A DNA stretch of 64,000 nucleotides from Aromatoleum petrolei (GCF_017894385.1 NZ_CP059560.1:4348501-4412500), one strand, 5' to 3'; positions 32,661 through 41,634 are shown, numbered from the stretch's first letter. Made by a program: numbers and translations. The notes: generated by a model not told the origin, from the sequence alone.

Positions 32661-33026
32661 TCATTTTCCCTTCGCCAGCTTCGCCTTCAGGTCGGCAAAC
32701 GGGTTGTACGTTGCCACCGCGCCGTTGTCCGTCTGGATCGAACTGCCCGCCTGCGCTTCGAGCTGGCGCTGGTGTTCGTTGTCGTGGCAGTAGATGCACA
32801 GCAGCTCCCAATTGCTGCCGTCGGGCGGGTTGTTGTCGTGATTATGGTCGCGGTGATGCACCGTCAGTTCGCGCAGGTTGGCGAGCGTGAACTCGCGCGC
32901 ACAGCGGCCGCAGATCCACGGGTAGATCTTCAGCGCGCGTTCGCGGTAGCCGTCGCTGCGCGTGTCGGCGTTGCGCCGGGCGTCGGCGACGATGCGGTCG
33001 AGCTTGCTGTGGTCGAAGGTCTTCAT
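32661..33026 (-). CDS. yajD: YajD-like HNH nuclease
   Basis: 121 aa, small and soluble. Two Cys pairs (ICGRC and CIYC) hold a structural zinc around the HNH motif LTVHHRDHNHDNNPPDGSNW...CHDNEH, with the catalytic His in VHHRDHNH. Length and motifs match E. coli YajD. Nuclease activity and biological target are unknown for this family. It stands alone on the minus strand after the diguanylate cyclase. Confidence 0.88.
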   Translation of the reverse strand: MKTFDHSKLDRIVADARRNADTRSDGYRERALKIYPWICGRCAREFTLANLRELTVHHRDHNHDNNPPDGSNWELLCIYCHDNEHQRQLEAQAGSSIQTDNGAVATYNPFADLKAKLAKGK

Positions 33027-33114
33027 GGCTGGACGATTTGCGTCTGTCTGGTGGAGGTTTCGATTCCGGCGGGCGCTCGTGGGTTCATCGGACGTCCGAG
33101 GCGTCCCGCTGCCT

Positions 33115-33597
33115 TCAAAGCAGTGCTTCGATGTCGTCGGCGATGGCTTCCGGCGGCGTCATCGGGGCGTAGCGCTCGACCTGCGTGCCGCTGCGATCGA
33201 CGAGGAATTTCGTGAAGTTCCACTTGATCGCTTCGGTGCCGAGCACGCCTTTCGCATGCGCCTTCAGCCACGCGTAGAGCGGGTGGGTGTTGTCGCCGTT
33301 GACCTCGATCTTGGCGAACATCGGGAAGCTGATGCCGTAGTTCGTCTCGCAGAACGCGGCGATCTCGGCGGCGTCGCCCGGCTCCTGCGTGCCGAACTGG
33401 TTGCACGGGAAGCCCAGCACCACCAGCCCGCGCGCGCGGTATTTCTCGTGGAGCTGCTCGAGCCCGGCATAGTGCGGGGTGAAGCCGCACTGGCTGGCGG
33501 TATTCACGATCAGCAGCACCTTGCCGGCGTATTCGCCGATCGTGGTGCTGCCGCCGGTGAGGCGTTCGACGGTGATGTCCTTGAGCTGCGAGTCCAT
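33115..33597 (-). CDS. Glutathione peroxidase (BtuE-like thiol peroxidase)
   Basis: 160 aa from ATG 33597 (GGAGG 8 nt upstream). The catalytic tetrad is visible: peroxidatic Cys in NTASQCGFTPHY (Cys, not selenocysteine), Gln in GFPCNQFGTQEPG, and Trp/Asn in IKWNFTKFLVDRSG. The Cys in GFPCNQF is the usual resolving Cys in thioredoxin-dependent members, so reduction by thioredoxin is likely. It reduces peroxides in the cytoplasm. A glutathione S-transferase gene follows upstream on the same strand. Confidence 0.93.
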   Translation of the reverse strand: MDSQLKDITVERLTGGSTTIGEYAGKVLLIVNTASQCGFTPHYAGLEQLHEKYRARGLVVLGFPCNQFGTQEPGDAAEIAAFCETNYGISFPMFAKIEVNGDNTHPLYAWLKAHAKGVLGTEAIKWNFTKFLVDRSGTQVERYAPMTPPEAIADDIEALL

Positions 33598-33674
33598 GGC
33601 TTGTCCCTCCGCATTCTGCCGGCCGCGTGGCGGCAAAGCCTCCCGGCGTGAGCCGGGAGGGCCGTTTCACGCCG

Positions 33675-34280
33675 TCACAGCAGCCCTTCGGCCTTCATCG
33701 CCGCGACCACCGCGGGGCGTGCGGCGACGCGAGCCTGGTAGGCGGCGAGTGCGGGCCATTGCGACAGGTCGAGCTCGATGAACTTCGCCCAGCCCGCCAC
33801 CGTGAAGAGGTAGGCGTCGGCGACGCTGAAGTCGGCGCCCATCAGGTAGTCCCTGCCGGCGAGCTGCTCGGCCAGGTAGGCGAAGCGACGCTCCAGGTTC
33901 GCGCGGCACATCGCCTTCCACTCGGCGGGCGTCGCCGGGTTGAAGAAGGGGCTGAAGTTCTTGTGGATCTCGGTGCCGATGAAGGTGAGCCAGCCCTGCA
34001 GCTTGTAGCGCTCGATGCTGTCATTGGCCGGCGCGAGCTTCCTGCCCGGCACCAGGTCTGCAAGGTACTGGACGATCGCGGGGCCTTCGGTGATCACGTC
34101 GCCATTGTCGAGCTGCAGTGCCGGGACGTAACCCTTGGGGTTGATCTTCCAGTAGTCCTGCCCCGATGCGGTGACCTTCGTCTTCAGGTCGACGACTTCC
34201 GTCTCGTACTTCAGACCCGCTTCCTCGAGGACGATGTGGGGAGAGAGCGAGCATGCACCGGGTTTCAAAAACAGCTTCAT
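33675..34280 (-). CDS. Beta-class glutathione S-transferase
   Basis: 201 aa. The thioredoxin-like N-domain starts MKLFLKPGACSLSPHIVLEE, as in E. coli GstA, with the beta-class Cys10. It continues with GYVPALQLDNGDVITEGPAIVQYL, holding the cis-Pro and the Glu-Gly that bind glutathione. The C-terminal all-helical domain includes GADFSVADAYLFTVAGWA. It conjugates or isomerises electrophiles with glutathione. It lies upstream of the glutathione peroxidase on the same strand, a sensible stress pairing. Confidence 0.93.
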   Translation of the reverse strand: MKLFLKPGACSLSPHIVLEEAGLKYETEVVDLKTKVTASGQDYWKINPKGYVPALQLDNGDVITEGPAIVQYLADLVPGRKLAPANDSIERYKLQGWLTFIGTEIHKNFSPFFNPATPAEWKAMCRANLERRFAYLAEQLAGRDYLMGADFSVADAYLFTVAGWAKFIELDLSQWPALAAYQARVAARPAVVAAMKAEGLL

Positions 34281-34497
34281 TGATGGGCTCCTTCACGGGG
34301 GTGGGGGATGCGAGAGATAACGCCCGCCGCTGGCGGCGCAGACGTGTGGCAATGTTTTCCGGATGGCGTTCCCGGTTCCCCGGAGCCTACTCGCCGGCCG
34401 TGCCGGTGGCAATCGGGGTGCAGACCGTGCTGGCTTGCCCGCGGAGCGCGGGAGTTTGCGATACTCGCGCCTCCGCAATCACATCCTGCCGTAGCGC

Positions 34498-35676
34498 ATG
34501 AACCACCGCGAACGCCTTCTCGAACTGCAATCGGAGCTGCATGCGCACGAGGCGTTCTGGCGGCCGTCGCCGTTCCAGGTGCGACGGCCTGCCTGGTGCG
34601 AGGCACATCCGGCGCTCGCCGATGCGGTGCTCGGGCTCGACGAGGCGACGCTGGACCGGTTCATCGTCGATCCCGACGCGGTTCGCGCATGGCTCGCGCC
34701 GCGCCTGTCCGCGGCCGAAAGGTTGGAGGCGCTGTGCACCGTGCGGCAGCTCGCCGCGCGCGACCTGCCGCCCCGCGACCCCCGCGCCGACCTGTTCATC
34801 CCCGGCCGCAAGCTTGCGCAGATCGAGGCCTTCGCCGCACACGGGCCGGCTACCGCTGCGCCGGTGCTGGAGTGGTGCGCGGGCAAGGGGCACCTGGGGC
34901 GCCGGCTGGCGCTCCTCGACCGGGTGCCGGTGCGCCTGCTGGAGATCGATTCCGCGCTGTGCGGGGCCGCCGAGCGCCTGGCCGACGGGAGCGGGGTGGA
35001 GCAGAGCGTGACCTGCGGCGACGCGCTGGACGAGGGCGCCCGCCGCCATGTGCGCGGCCATGCTGTCGTCGCGCTGCATGCCTGCGGCGAGCTGCATCGC
35101 ACGCTGGTCCGCCATGCCGCCCAAGATCATGCGCACAGCTACCGCATTGCGCCGTGCTGCTATCACCTCGGTGCGGCGGAAGGTTACCGGCCCCTGAGCC
35201 GCGAGGCGACGCTTGCGCTCGATGAGCGCGCGCTGCGGCTGGCGGTGACGGAGACGGTCACCGCACCGCGCAACGTGCGTCGGCGTCTGGCGCGCGACCA
35301 GGCGTGGAAACTGGGTTTCGTCGCGCTGCGCAACGAACTCGAGGGCGAAGCCGTGCGCAGTTTCAAGCCGGTGCCCGCGTCATGGCTGTCGCTCGATTTC
35401 GTCGGCTATTGCCGTGCGCTGGCGGGGCGTGAGGGCGTGCGCCTGCCGGCGGCGGTGGATTGGGACCATTGGCTTGCCGTCGGCGAGCGGCGCCGCGACG
35501 AGGTGCGCCGCTTCGAGGTGGTCCGCCACGCCTTTCGCCGTGCGCTCGAAGTGTGGCTGGTGATGGACCTCGCGCTGGGGCTGGAGGAGGCCGGGTTCTC
35601 CGTGCAGGCGGGCACCTTCTGCGCGCGCGCGCTCACGCCGCGCAACCTGTTGCTGCTGGCGCGGCGCGCTGCGTGA
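34498..35676 (+). CDS. SAM-dependent methyltransferase (Methyltransf_32/METTL25-like)
   Basis: 392 aa. The nucleotide-fold motif I is VLEWCAGKGHLGRRLALLD (about residues 121-139), motif II RLLEIDS, and a post-I motif VVALHACGELH (about 182-192). A Cys-rich segment RIAPCCYHLG follows, as in the RRNAD1/METTL25 methyltransferase group. The C-terminal 130 residues are helical with many Arg. No partner gene is nearby and no substrate can be given. It is divergent from the glutathione S-transferase gene across 217 nt of sequence with no clear promoter. Confidence 0.8.
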   Translation: MNHRERLLELQSELHAHEAFWRPSPFQVRRPAWCEAHPALADAVLGLDEATLDRFIVDPDAVRAWLAPRLSAAERLEALCTVRQLAARDLPPRDPRADLFIPGRKLAQIEAFAAHGPATAAPVLEWCAGKGHLGRRLALLDRVPVRLLEIDSALCGAAERLADGSGVEQSVTCGDALDEGARRHVRGHAVVALHACGELHRTLVRHAAQDHAHSYRIAPCCYHLGAAEGYRPLSREATLALDERALRLAVTETVTAPRNVRRRLARDQAWKLGFVALRNELEGEAVRSFKPVPASWLSLDFVGYCRALAGREGVRLPAAVDWDHWLAVGERRRDEVRRFEVVRHAFRRALEVWLVMDLALGLEEAGFSVQAGTFCARALTPRNLLLLARRAA

Positions 35677-35803
35677 CGATTGGAGACGTGCGATTGTTCC
35701 GGGCAGGAGGATAATATCCGGTCGTAATGTTCAGACGTGCCGGTGCTCTGCCCCGATGCAGACGTCCGGCGATCGGCGGTGTCATCCGTTCGGGAGAATG
35801 TAC

Positions 35804-36253
35804 ATGTACAAGAAGCTCGTGCTTGCATCGCTCGCGGCCCTCGTGCTGAGCGCATGCGTCGTCGCGCCTCCGCGCGGCGCCGTGGTCGTGGCGCCGGCAC
35901 TGCCGGCCATCGTCGAGTTCGACGTGGAGCCGTATTATTACTACCGTGGTTACTACTATGTGTACGAGAACAGCCGGTGGCGCTACGCGAACTCGCGCTC
36001 CGGCCCCTGGGTGGAGCTGCCGCGCAGCCACTATCCGCGGGAGATTCGCTACAAGGGGCACCGGGAAGAGTGGCGGGGTGACCGTTACGAACGTGACGAT
36101 CGACGCTGGGAACGCGAGAAGGAGCGCCGCCGCGACCGCGACGATGACCGCAGGCGGGACCGCCGGGGGAATGATGACGATGATCGCCGGCGCGATCGCC
36201 GGGATGATGATGGCGACCGCCCGTGGTGGGATCGCAACGACGATCGGAATTGA
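35804..36253 (+). CDS. Small lipoprotein with Arg/Asp-rich tail
   Basis: 149 aa from ATG 35804 (GGAGA 7 nt upstream; another ATG at 35798 is too close to it). It has a lipoprotein signal with lipobox LSAC, Cys18 being the acylated residue. The mature N-terminus is Tyr-rich (PYYYYRGYYYVYE, RWRYANSRSGPWVELPR), like YXWGXW-type envelope proteins. The last 70 residues are almost only Arg, Asp, Glu and Trp (repeats of DDDRRRDRR), low complexity and intrinsically disordered. It probably sits at the outer membrane. Function unknown. Confidence 0.75.
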   Translation: MYKKLVLASLAALVLSACVVAPPRGAVVVAPALPAIVEFDVEPYYYYRGYYYVYENSRWRYANSRSGPWVELPRSHYPREIRYKGHREEWRGDRYERDDRRWEREKERRRDRDDDRRRDRRGNDDDDRRRDRRDDDGDRPWWDRNDDRN

Positions 36254-36322
36254 TTCAGCCGCGGGAGCCCCCCGAGCAGCCCGCGGTCCGCACCGCCCGC
36301 CGGACGGAGCGCCGGCGGTGGA

Positions 36323-36706
36323 TCAGACCGGCGAGTCCTTGTCGGCCCGTGGATTCAGTACGAAGGCGTTTTCCGCCGTCTCGTGGTAGGTCGTGCCGAA
36401 GCCGACGAGAATTTCCTTCGAGCGTGCGTCCGGATTGCCCCAGCACTGGCAGGTGATCTTGTCGCAGGCGTCGATCAGGGTGGCGAGCGGCGCCTTGCCC
36501 TTTTCGTTGGCGAGGTGCGCCTCAAAGGCCGCGTCGGTGGCGTAGATTTCCGTCCATTGGCTCACGCGCGGCGAGGGGTAGTCGGCGTGGTAGCAGATCA
36601 CGCCGGGGTGTTCCAGCATCACCTTGCACAGCGCGGCCTGATTGGCGCGGAAGTCGGCTTCGCGGCCGGCCTTGATGTCCCACTGGATCTTCAGCATGAA
36701 CGCCAT
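36323..36706 (-). CDS. Antibiotic-biosynthesis-monooxygenase-like (ABM fold) protein
   Basis: 127 aa from ATG 36706 with AGGAGG upstream. The pattern MLKIQWDIKAGREADFRAN, VICYHADYPSPRVSQWTEIY and AFEAHLANEKGKAPLATLID follows the small ferredoxin-like ABM fold used for dimeric oxygenases and sensors. The tail has two closely spaced Cys (ITCQCWGN) and a final disordered stretch. No oxygenase substrate can be read. It is convergent with the lipoprotein gene and divergent from the next gene. Confidence 0.65.
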   Translation of the reverse strand: MAFMLKIQWDIKAGREADFRANQAALCKVMLEHPGVICYHADYPSPRVSQWTEIYATDAAFEAHLANEKGKAPLATLIDACDKITCQCWGNPDARSKEILVGFGTTYHETAENAFVLNPRADKDSPV

Positions 36707-36954
36707 CGTTTCCTCCTGGTCTTCGGGTGGTTGCAGGATGTGCTTCGTGCCCGCGGCCGTTGCCGCGAGCGGCGGATGGCGGCGGGCGGAACTCCATACT
36801 AGGCCAGAAAACCGCCATGCGCGTGAATTGCGCCGGTCGAGGCGCGACGAGGCACGGGCGCGTCGCGGGCCGGCACTTGCGGCCTTGCATGTTGACGAAT
36901 CCGGCATAGATTGAAAATGACAATGAGGGTTGTACGTTCAAGGGGAGAACAGCC

Positions 36955-37455
36955 ATGATCCGCAATCCGATCGACGCGTCGGTGCGCGTGAGCACCCGTC
37001 TTGCCGAGCTGATCGAGAGCCGCTGCAACGATCCCGACGTCGATCAGCCGATCACGCTGGGGCAATTGCGCACGCTGGTGGCGGACGTGCTGCCGCCTTC
37101 GGTGAAGGCGGCGGAGCGGATGCACCATTTCGACGTCGAGGAGTCCGACCTCGACGAACTCGATGCCCTGATCGAGGAGTACGGCGAGGACTCGGTCGCG
37201 GTCGACTTCCTGCAGGTGAGCGCGAGCGAACCTCTGTCGCGCGTGATCGAGACACTCGTGAACGAAGCGGACGAGGAGAGCCTGCCGACCCTCGGGCAGG
37301 TGCGCGAGGCGATGGCAGCGGGGCTGCTGACGCGGCTCGTCGGCGACGGGGTGCTCGAGGACGACGAGGATGACGGCCTGCTCGCCGAGATGGAAGGCCT
37401 GATCGAGCGCTTCGGGCCGGACGCGCTGGCGGAGAACTTCCTGCGGCTGGAGTAG
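36955..37455 (+). CDS. Hypothetical acidic protein with an internal duplication
   Basis: 166 aa, no signal, strongly acidic, mostly helical. Two halves align: ITLGQLRTLVADVLPP...LDELDALIEEYGEDSVAVDFLQ (about 33-87) and PTLGQVREAMAAGLL...LLAEMEGLIERFGPDALAENFLRL (about 109-165). Repeat unit of about 55 residues, with a linker of Glu/Asp in each. I do not recognise a family. GGGAGAACAGCC precedes the ATG. It lies between the ABM-like protein and the amidoligase operon, on the opposite strand from both. Confidence 0.7.
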   Translation: MIRNPIDASVRVSTRLAELIESRCNDPDVDQPITLGQLRTLVADVLPPSVKAAERMHHFDVEESDLDELDALIEEYGEDSVAVDFLQVSASEPLSRVIETLVNEADEESLPTLGQVREAMAAGLLTRLVGDGVLEDDEDDGLLAEMEGLIERFGPDALAENFLRLE

Positions 37456-37476
37456 CACCGCCTGCAGCGCACGGGA

Positions 37477-38196
37477 TCAGCGCACCGCGATGCGCCCGAG
37501 CGCGTCCTGCAGCGCGGCGACGATGTCGGCGCGCAGGGCGTGCCAGCCGGGTTGCACCGGGCGGACGAAGCGCTGGTTGATTTCGAGTTCGATGCCGACG
37601 TAGCCCTCGGGACCGAAACAGCGCCGCAGGTAGGCGGTGAAGCCGTCGGATTTACCCGTGTAGGGGTAGTTGCGCCGCACACGCAGGGAAGGCGCGCGCG
37701 CGCGCAGGCGGGCGAGCCATTCCGCGCACAGGCTTTGTTCGCCCCCGCGGGCGGGGTCGTAGAGCAGGCCGACGTCGGCCTGGCGCACGACCCCGTCGAG
37801 CACGGGGGTGAAGCTGTGGCTGGAAACGTGGATCACGCTGCGGCCGGCCGCGACCTCGGCCTCGATCAGCGCCTCGGCGCGGCGGCGGAAGGGCAGGTAG
37901 TAGCGGTCGAGGATTTCGCACCGTATCGGCTCGGGCAGCGTGCGGATGATGTCCGAGTGCAGGCGCGGGTGGCCCAGCGTGCGGTTGAGGTCGACGAGCA
38001 GGCGGCTCGTGGTCGCGTAGATCAGCGGGGCGTGCAGCGCGCGGGCGAGGTCGCGTGCGATCGCGAGCGCGCCGGGGTCGTAGCCGCGGTGGCTTTCCAG
38101 CAGTGCTTCGTGTCCGGCAAAGCAGTCGCGGTAGCGCGGCGGTACGCGGTTGCCGCCATGCTCGCAGGTGACGAGGAAGGCGTGGCGGGCGTTCAT
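37477..38196 (-). CDS. N-formylglutamate amidohydrolase-family protein
   Basis: 239 aa from ATG 38196, overlapping the stop of the preceding gene by 4 nt (ATGA). The zinc motif LVTCEHGGNRVP (Glu and His ligands, about 8-19), the family signature SHRGYDPGALA and the second metal region VIHVSSHSFTP are all present, as in HutG-type enzymes. No histidine-degradation genes are nearby. Here it is the last gene of an operon with two amide-forming ligases and a peptidase, so it more likely hydrolyses an N-acyl-glutamate-like product or recycles an intermediate. Enzyme family is firm; substrate is inferred. Confidence 0.85.
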   Translation of the reverse strand: MNARHAFLVTCEHGGNRVPPRYRDCFAGHEALLESHRGYDPGALAIARDLARALHAPLIYATTSRLLVDLNRTLGHPRLHSDIIRTLPEPIRCEILDRYYLPFRRRAEALIEAEVAAGRSVIHVSSHSFTPVLDGVVRQADVGLLYDPARGGEQSLCAEWLARLRARAPSLRVRRNYPYTGKSDGFTAYLRRCFGPEGYVGIELEINQRFVRPVQPGWHALRADIVAALQDALGRIAVR

Positions 38197-39446
38197 CGCG
38201 CGTTCCCGGCGAAGAGGCGCCCGGCGGCCAGGCAATCGCACAGTTCGCGGTACACGGCGGCGAGGCGCTCGCGGTCGAAAGGCTCGCCGACCGCGGCGAG
38301 GATGCGGCGGGCAAGCGGGCCGCAGTTGAGGAGGGTGTCGAGCGCGGGCTGCGTCGCGGGCGTGAGCAGCGGATGGCCGGCGCAGGCGTCGAGGAGGTGT
38401 CGCCACAGTTCGCGCACTTCGCAGCAGCCATGCGGGAAGTGGAACAGGCGCAGATAGGCCGGGTCGGCGATCACCGCACGGTCAGCGTCGCGGATCGTGT
38501 CGAGGAGCATGGCGGCGAGCGTGGCGGTGTCGATCGCCTGCTGCGCGGCGAGCGAGCTCCAGCGGTTCTCGAACAGGGCCTGCGCGACGGCGGTGGTCGC
38601 GGCAGCGATGGCGAGGTCCGCCTGTGGGCATTCCTGCAGGTCGATGATGCGGATTTCCAGCGCGCTGCGGTCGAAGCGCGGGATCGCCGCGCGGGTGTTG
38701 AGCCATTCGTGCTGCATCACCCCTTCGATGTCGAGCGGGGCGATGTCGCGGTACATCGGCGCGAGCACCTTGGCCTCGTATTCGGCGCGGCTCGACGCGT
38801 TATCGGGGATGACGCTGCCCATCAGCGAGGGCACGCGCCGCGGATGGAAGCGGTAGGACTCCATGCGGAAGTCGAGTTCGTGCCGGCGGCGCCCGTCGGC
38901 GACGGCGGAGCTCGCGGCCAGCGCGGGTAGCAGCGGCAGGAGCACCCGCACAGCGGCGTGCAGGCGCGCGAACTCCGTGTCGCCGGCGAAGGGCAGGTTC
39001 ACGTGCATGCTCTGCAGGTTGGCCCAGCCGTGCTGGCGGCAGTCGAAGATGCGGTCGTAGCTGCGGTAGATGGCGGCGTTGTCGTGCGGCCAGAGGCGGG
39101 TTTCGCGCGCCGGGTCCATCCACGGGTGCATCGCGGTGGGCATCAGGCGGGCGTTGTAATGCGCGAGTTCGGCGTCGATGCGGCGGATCTCCGCCTGGAA
39201 GCCCGGCCCGAGCACGTCAAGATTCGCGCTCGGACGCACGTTCTTGAGTTCGACGAGGTGCAGCACGAGCTCGTTGGACCACGCGAATTCGCCGCGCGGC
39301 ACTTCGGCGAGCTGACCGCCGTCGGCGTCGCGCAGCAGGCGGTCGGCGATCGGCAGCACCGCGAGCGTGTCGCGGTCGACGATCATGTATTCGAGCTCGA
39401 TGCCGCAGCCGCTGAAGGCCTTGAGCGGTTGTGCCGGGCTGTTCAT
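38193..39446 (-). CDS. GCS2-family carboxylate-amine ligase
   Basis: 417 aa from ATG 39446, coupled by ATGA overlaps at both ends. The N-terminus SGCGIELEYMIVDRDTLAV carries the metal-binding Glu pair of the glutamate-cysteine ligase type 2 superfamily. Further signatures are SNELVLHLVELKNVRP and LEIRIIDLQECPQADLAI. It would join an amine to a carboxylate with ATP via an acyl phosphate. True glutamate-cysteine ligase is unlikely, given the partner genes and divergent sequence; YbdK-like weak ligases are its nearest kin. Confidence 0.85.
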   Translation of the reverse strand: MNSPAQPLKAFSGCGIELEYMIVDRDTLAVLPIADRLLRDADGGQLAEVPRGEFAWSNELVLHLVELKNVRPSANLDVLGPGFQAEIRRIDAELAHYNARLMPTAMHPWMDPARETRLWPHDNAAIYRSYDRIFDCRQHGWANLQSMHVNLPFAGDTEFARLHAAVRVLLPLLPALAASSAVADGRRRHELDFRMESYRFHPRRVPSLMGSVIPDNASSRAEYEAKVLAPMYRDIAPLDIEGVMQHEWLNTRAAIPRFDRSALEIRIIDLQECPQADLAIAAATTAVAQALFENRWSSLAAQQAIDTATLAAMLLDTIRDADRAVIADPAYLRLFHFPHGCCEVRELWRHLLDACAGHPLLTPATQPALDTLLNCGPLARRILAAVGEPFDRERLAAVYRELCDCLAAGRLFAGNAR

Positions 39447-40912
39447 GCGAGTCGCCCCGCGTGGTGTTCGAGGCGCGTCGCGAACACGTCCATCACGTGG
39501 TGGTAGAGCGCATCCTTGAGCACGTTGTCCTCGTTGCCGGCGTCGACGTTGGGGTTGTCGTTCACTTCGATCACGCAGCAGCGGTCGCCAACCTGCTTGA
39601 GGTCGACGCCGTAGAAGCCGTCGCCGATCAGATTGGCGGCGCGCAGGGCGGTGCGCAGGACCTCCGACGGGGCCTCCTCGAGCGCGAGGGCGGTTGTGGG
39701 GCCTTCCTCGTAGGTGTTGTGTTCGGCGTCGCGGTGGATGATCTGCCAGTGCCCGCGCGCCATGTGGTACTTGCACACGAAGAGCAGGCGCCGGTCGAGG
39801 ATGCCGACGCGCCAGTCGAACTCGGTGGGCAGGAATTCCTGCGCGACGATGAGCTCGGAATTTTCGAGCAGGCGGGTGACGTGCGCCTGCAATTCCTCGG
39901 CCGTCTCGGCTTTAACGACGCCGATCGACAGGCAGCTGTCGGGCTGCTTGAGCACGCAGGGCAGGCCCAGCGCGGGGATGATGTCCTGCACGTTGCCGCG
40001 ATGCACGAGCAGGGTCTTCGGCGTGGCGATGTTGTGCTGGGGCAGCAGTTCGGCGAGGTAGACCTTGTTGTTGCAGCGCAGGATGGAGACCGGGTCGTCG
40101 ATCACGACCAGGCCCTCGGCTGCCGCGCGGCGCGAGAAGCGGTAGGTGTAGTGGTTGATGAAGGTGTTGTCGCGGATGAACAGGGCGTCGAACTGGGGCA
40201 GGCGCGCGAGGTCCTGGCGGCCGATGACTTGGGTGGCGAGGCCGAGTGCGCGCGCGGCCTTCTCGAACTTGCGGATCGCCGCGGCGTTGGAGGCGGGCTG
40301 AGTGTTGTCGGGGTCGCGCAGGATCGCGAGCGTGAAGCGCGGCAGGTAGCGGCGTCGCGGACGCGGCCAGCGGCCGGAGAAGTAGGCGCGCGCGGATTCG
40401 ATCATGAAGTCCCGGTGCTGCGGCGGAACCTCCGTGACGGTGACGGCGACGACGCTTTTCACCTGCCAGCTGTCGTGTTTGCGCACGAAGTCGGCTTGCA
40501 GCAGGGGGGCCTGGAGCAGGTTGAAGAGGTGGCGACTCAGCAGGTCGTAGCGCTCGGCGAGGTTGCGTCCGAAGTAGATGCTCAGCGTGAAGCTGTCGGA
40601 CCGGATTGGTGCAAGCGCGCTCTGGATCAGACCGTGCAGGTCCGAGGTGAGCAGGCGCACGAGGTTCTGGGACTGCAGGTCCTCGATCGTCGTCACGCCC
40701 GGCAACGGCTTCTGGCTGCGCGCTTCGGCGAGCAGCGACACGTAGTAGCCGAGGCTCTGGTAGCGGTAGGAGCGGCACAGGTTGAACACCTGGGTGACGC
40801 CATGTCCGGCGCAGGCGGGGTCGGTGAGGTATTCGCGGGCGGAAACGACGTTGACGTCCGGCAAGGCCAGCGACCAGTCCTTGGGGTTGCTGACGACCAC
40901 CAGCATGCTCAT
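39443..40912 (-). CDS. RimK-like ATP-grasp ligase with RLAN N-terminal domain
   Basis: 489 aa from ATG 40912. Residues 1-150 look like the RLAN (RimK-like ATP-grasp N-terminal) domain: MLVVVSNPKDWSLALPDV, QVFNLCRSYRYQSLGYYVSLLAEAR. The ATP-grasp fold covers about 215-480, with lid VYLAELLPQHNIATPKT, ATP-binding CVLKQPDSCLSIGVVK and the metal-binding EVNDNPNVDAGNE. It should form an amide between a carboxylate (often Glu) and an amine. It is coupled to the upstream peptidase and downstream GCS2 gene by 4-nt overlaps, indicating a fixed-stoichiometry pathway. Confidence 0.85.
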   Translation of the reverse strand: MSMLVVVSNPKDWSLALPDVNVVSAREYLTDPACAGHGVTQVFNLCRSYRYQSLGYYVSLLAEARSQKPLPGVTTIEDLQSQNLVRLLTSDLHGLIQSALAPIRSDSFTLSIYFGRNLAERYDLLSRHLFNLLQAPLLQADFVRKHDSWQVKSVVAVTVTEVPPQHRDFMIESARAYFSGRWPRPRRRYLPRFTLAILRDPDNTQPASNAAAIRKFEKAARALGLATQVIGRQDLARLPQFDALFIRDNTFINHYTYRFSRRAAAEGLVVIDDPVSILRCNNKVYLAELLPQHNIATPKTLLVHRGNVQDIIPALGLPCVLKQPDSCLSIGVVKAETAEELQAHVTRLLENSELIVAQEFLPTEFDWRVGILDRRLLFVCKYHMARGHWQIIHRDAEHNTYEEGPTTALALEEAPSEVLRTALRAANLIGDGFYGVDLKQVGDRCCVIEVNDNPNVDAGNEDNVLKDALYHHVMDVFATRLEHHAGRLA

Positions 40913-41634
40913 GCCTGTCTCCCGGATGAGGGACGGATCACCAGCAGGTTGGCGTCGTGGGTGACGATGCCGAGGTGGATCGCCCCCACGGCGCGGTCGA
41001 TGCCGAGCCAGTAGTCGCGTGTGCCGCCATACGGGTGCGGGCCGTAGGGGTCCGACACGCGCACCGTGCGGCGCGGGCGGTCGTAGCCCGACAGCACGAC
41101 GAAGTGCCCGCCGGGGGTGCCGCGGATGTCGTCGGGAATGTCTTGCGGGCCGTACTCGCGCGGCGTTCGGTAGAGGTAGGTGGAGCTCAGGCCGGTGAGG
41201 ATCGGCAGCCCGCGGCGCATCAGGCCGCGCAGCAGGTAGCGTGACAGATCCTTCAGGCGAAGCTGCCCGCCCAGGTGCAGGAATTCGAGATAGCCGCGGG
41301 TGACTTCCTGCACCCGCAGATCGTCGGCCTTTTCGACGCGCTGGCGCTGCAGCCGCTCGGCGAGATCGACGCCGCGCGCAAACCACGTGGGGTCGAACAC
41401 CAGCAGGTTGTAGGTGTAGATGGTTGCGTCGAAGCCGTGGCGCAGTGCGTCGCAGGCGAGGAAGACGGCGACCGTGCCGCCGCGCTGCAGCTTGTTCGTG
41501 CGAGCGATGACATCGTCGAGCCGTTCCTCGCGCCCCCAGTAGCGATAGATCGCATGAAGGCAGGTCGGCCCACAGGTGGTTTCGTCCGGCTGCGACAGCA
41601 TCGCCACCGGCAGCTCGAGGCGGTCGCGCAGCAT
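40909..41634 (-). CDS. C39-like papain-fold peptidase
   Basis: 241 aa from ATG 41634, which has GGGGAG at 7-nt spacing; an ATG at 41667 would add 11 residues but has no ribosome binding site. The catalytic Cys lies in LSQPDETTCGPTCLHA, the oxyanion Gln just before it, His in PGGHFVVLSGYD and Asp in RVSDPYG. It has no membrane or ABC domain, so it is not a bacteriocin exporter. First gene of the four-gene operon. It could trim a peptide substrate or act as a transamidase for the ligases. Confidence 0.85.
   Translation of the reverse strand: MLRDRLELPVAMLSQPDETTCGPTCLHAIYRYWGREERLDDVIARTNKLQRGGTVAVFLACDALRHGFDATIYTYNLLVFDPTWFARGVDLAERLQRQRVEKADDLRVQEVTRGYLEFLHLGGQLRLKDLSRYLLRGLMRRGLPILTGLSSTYLYRTPREYGPQDIPDDIRGTPGGHFVVLSGYDRPRRTVRVSDPYGPHPYGGTRDYWLGIDRAVGAIHLGIVTHDANLLVIRPSSGRQA

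Noticed and set aside
37477..38196. Histidine utilisation gene hutG
   Set aside because: No hut genes are nearby and the four-gene overlap ties it to the ligases instead.
40909..41634. Bacteriocin-processing peptidase of an exporter
   Set aside because: No ABC or membrane domain and no double-Gly leader peptide nearby; the ligase partners suggest another role.
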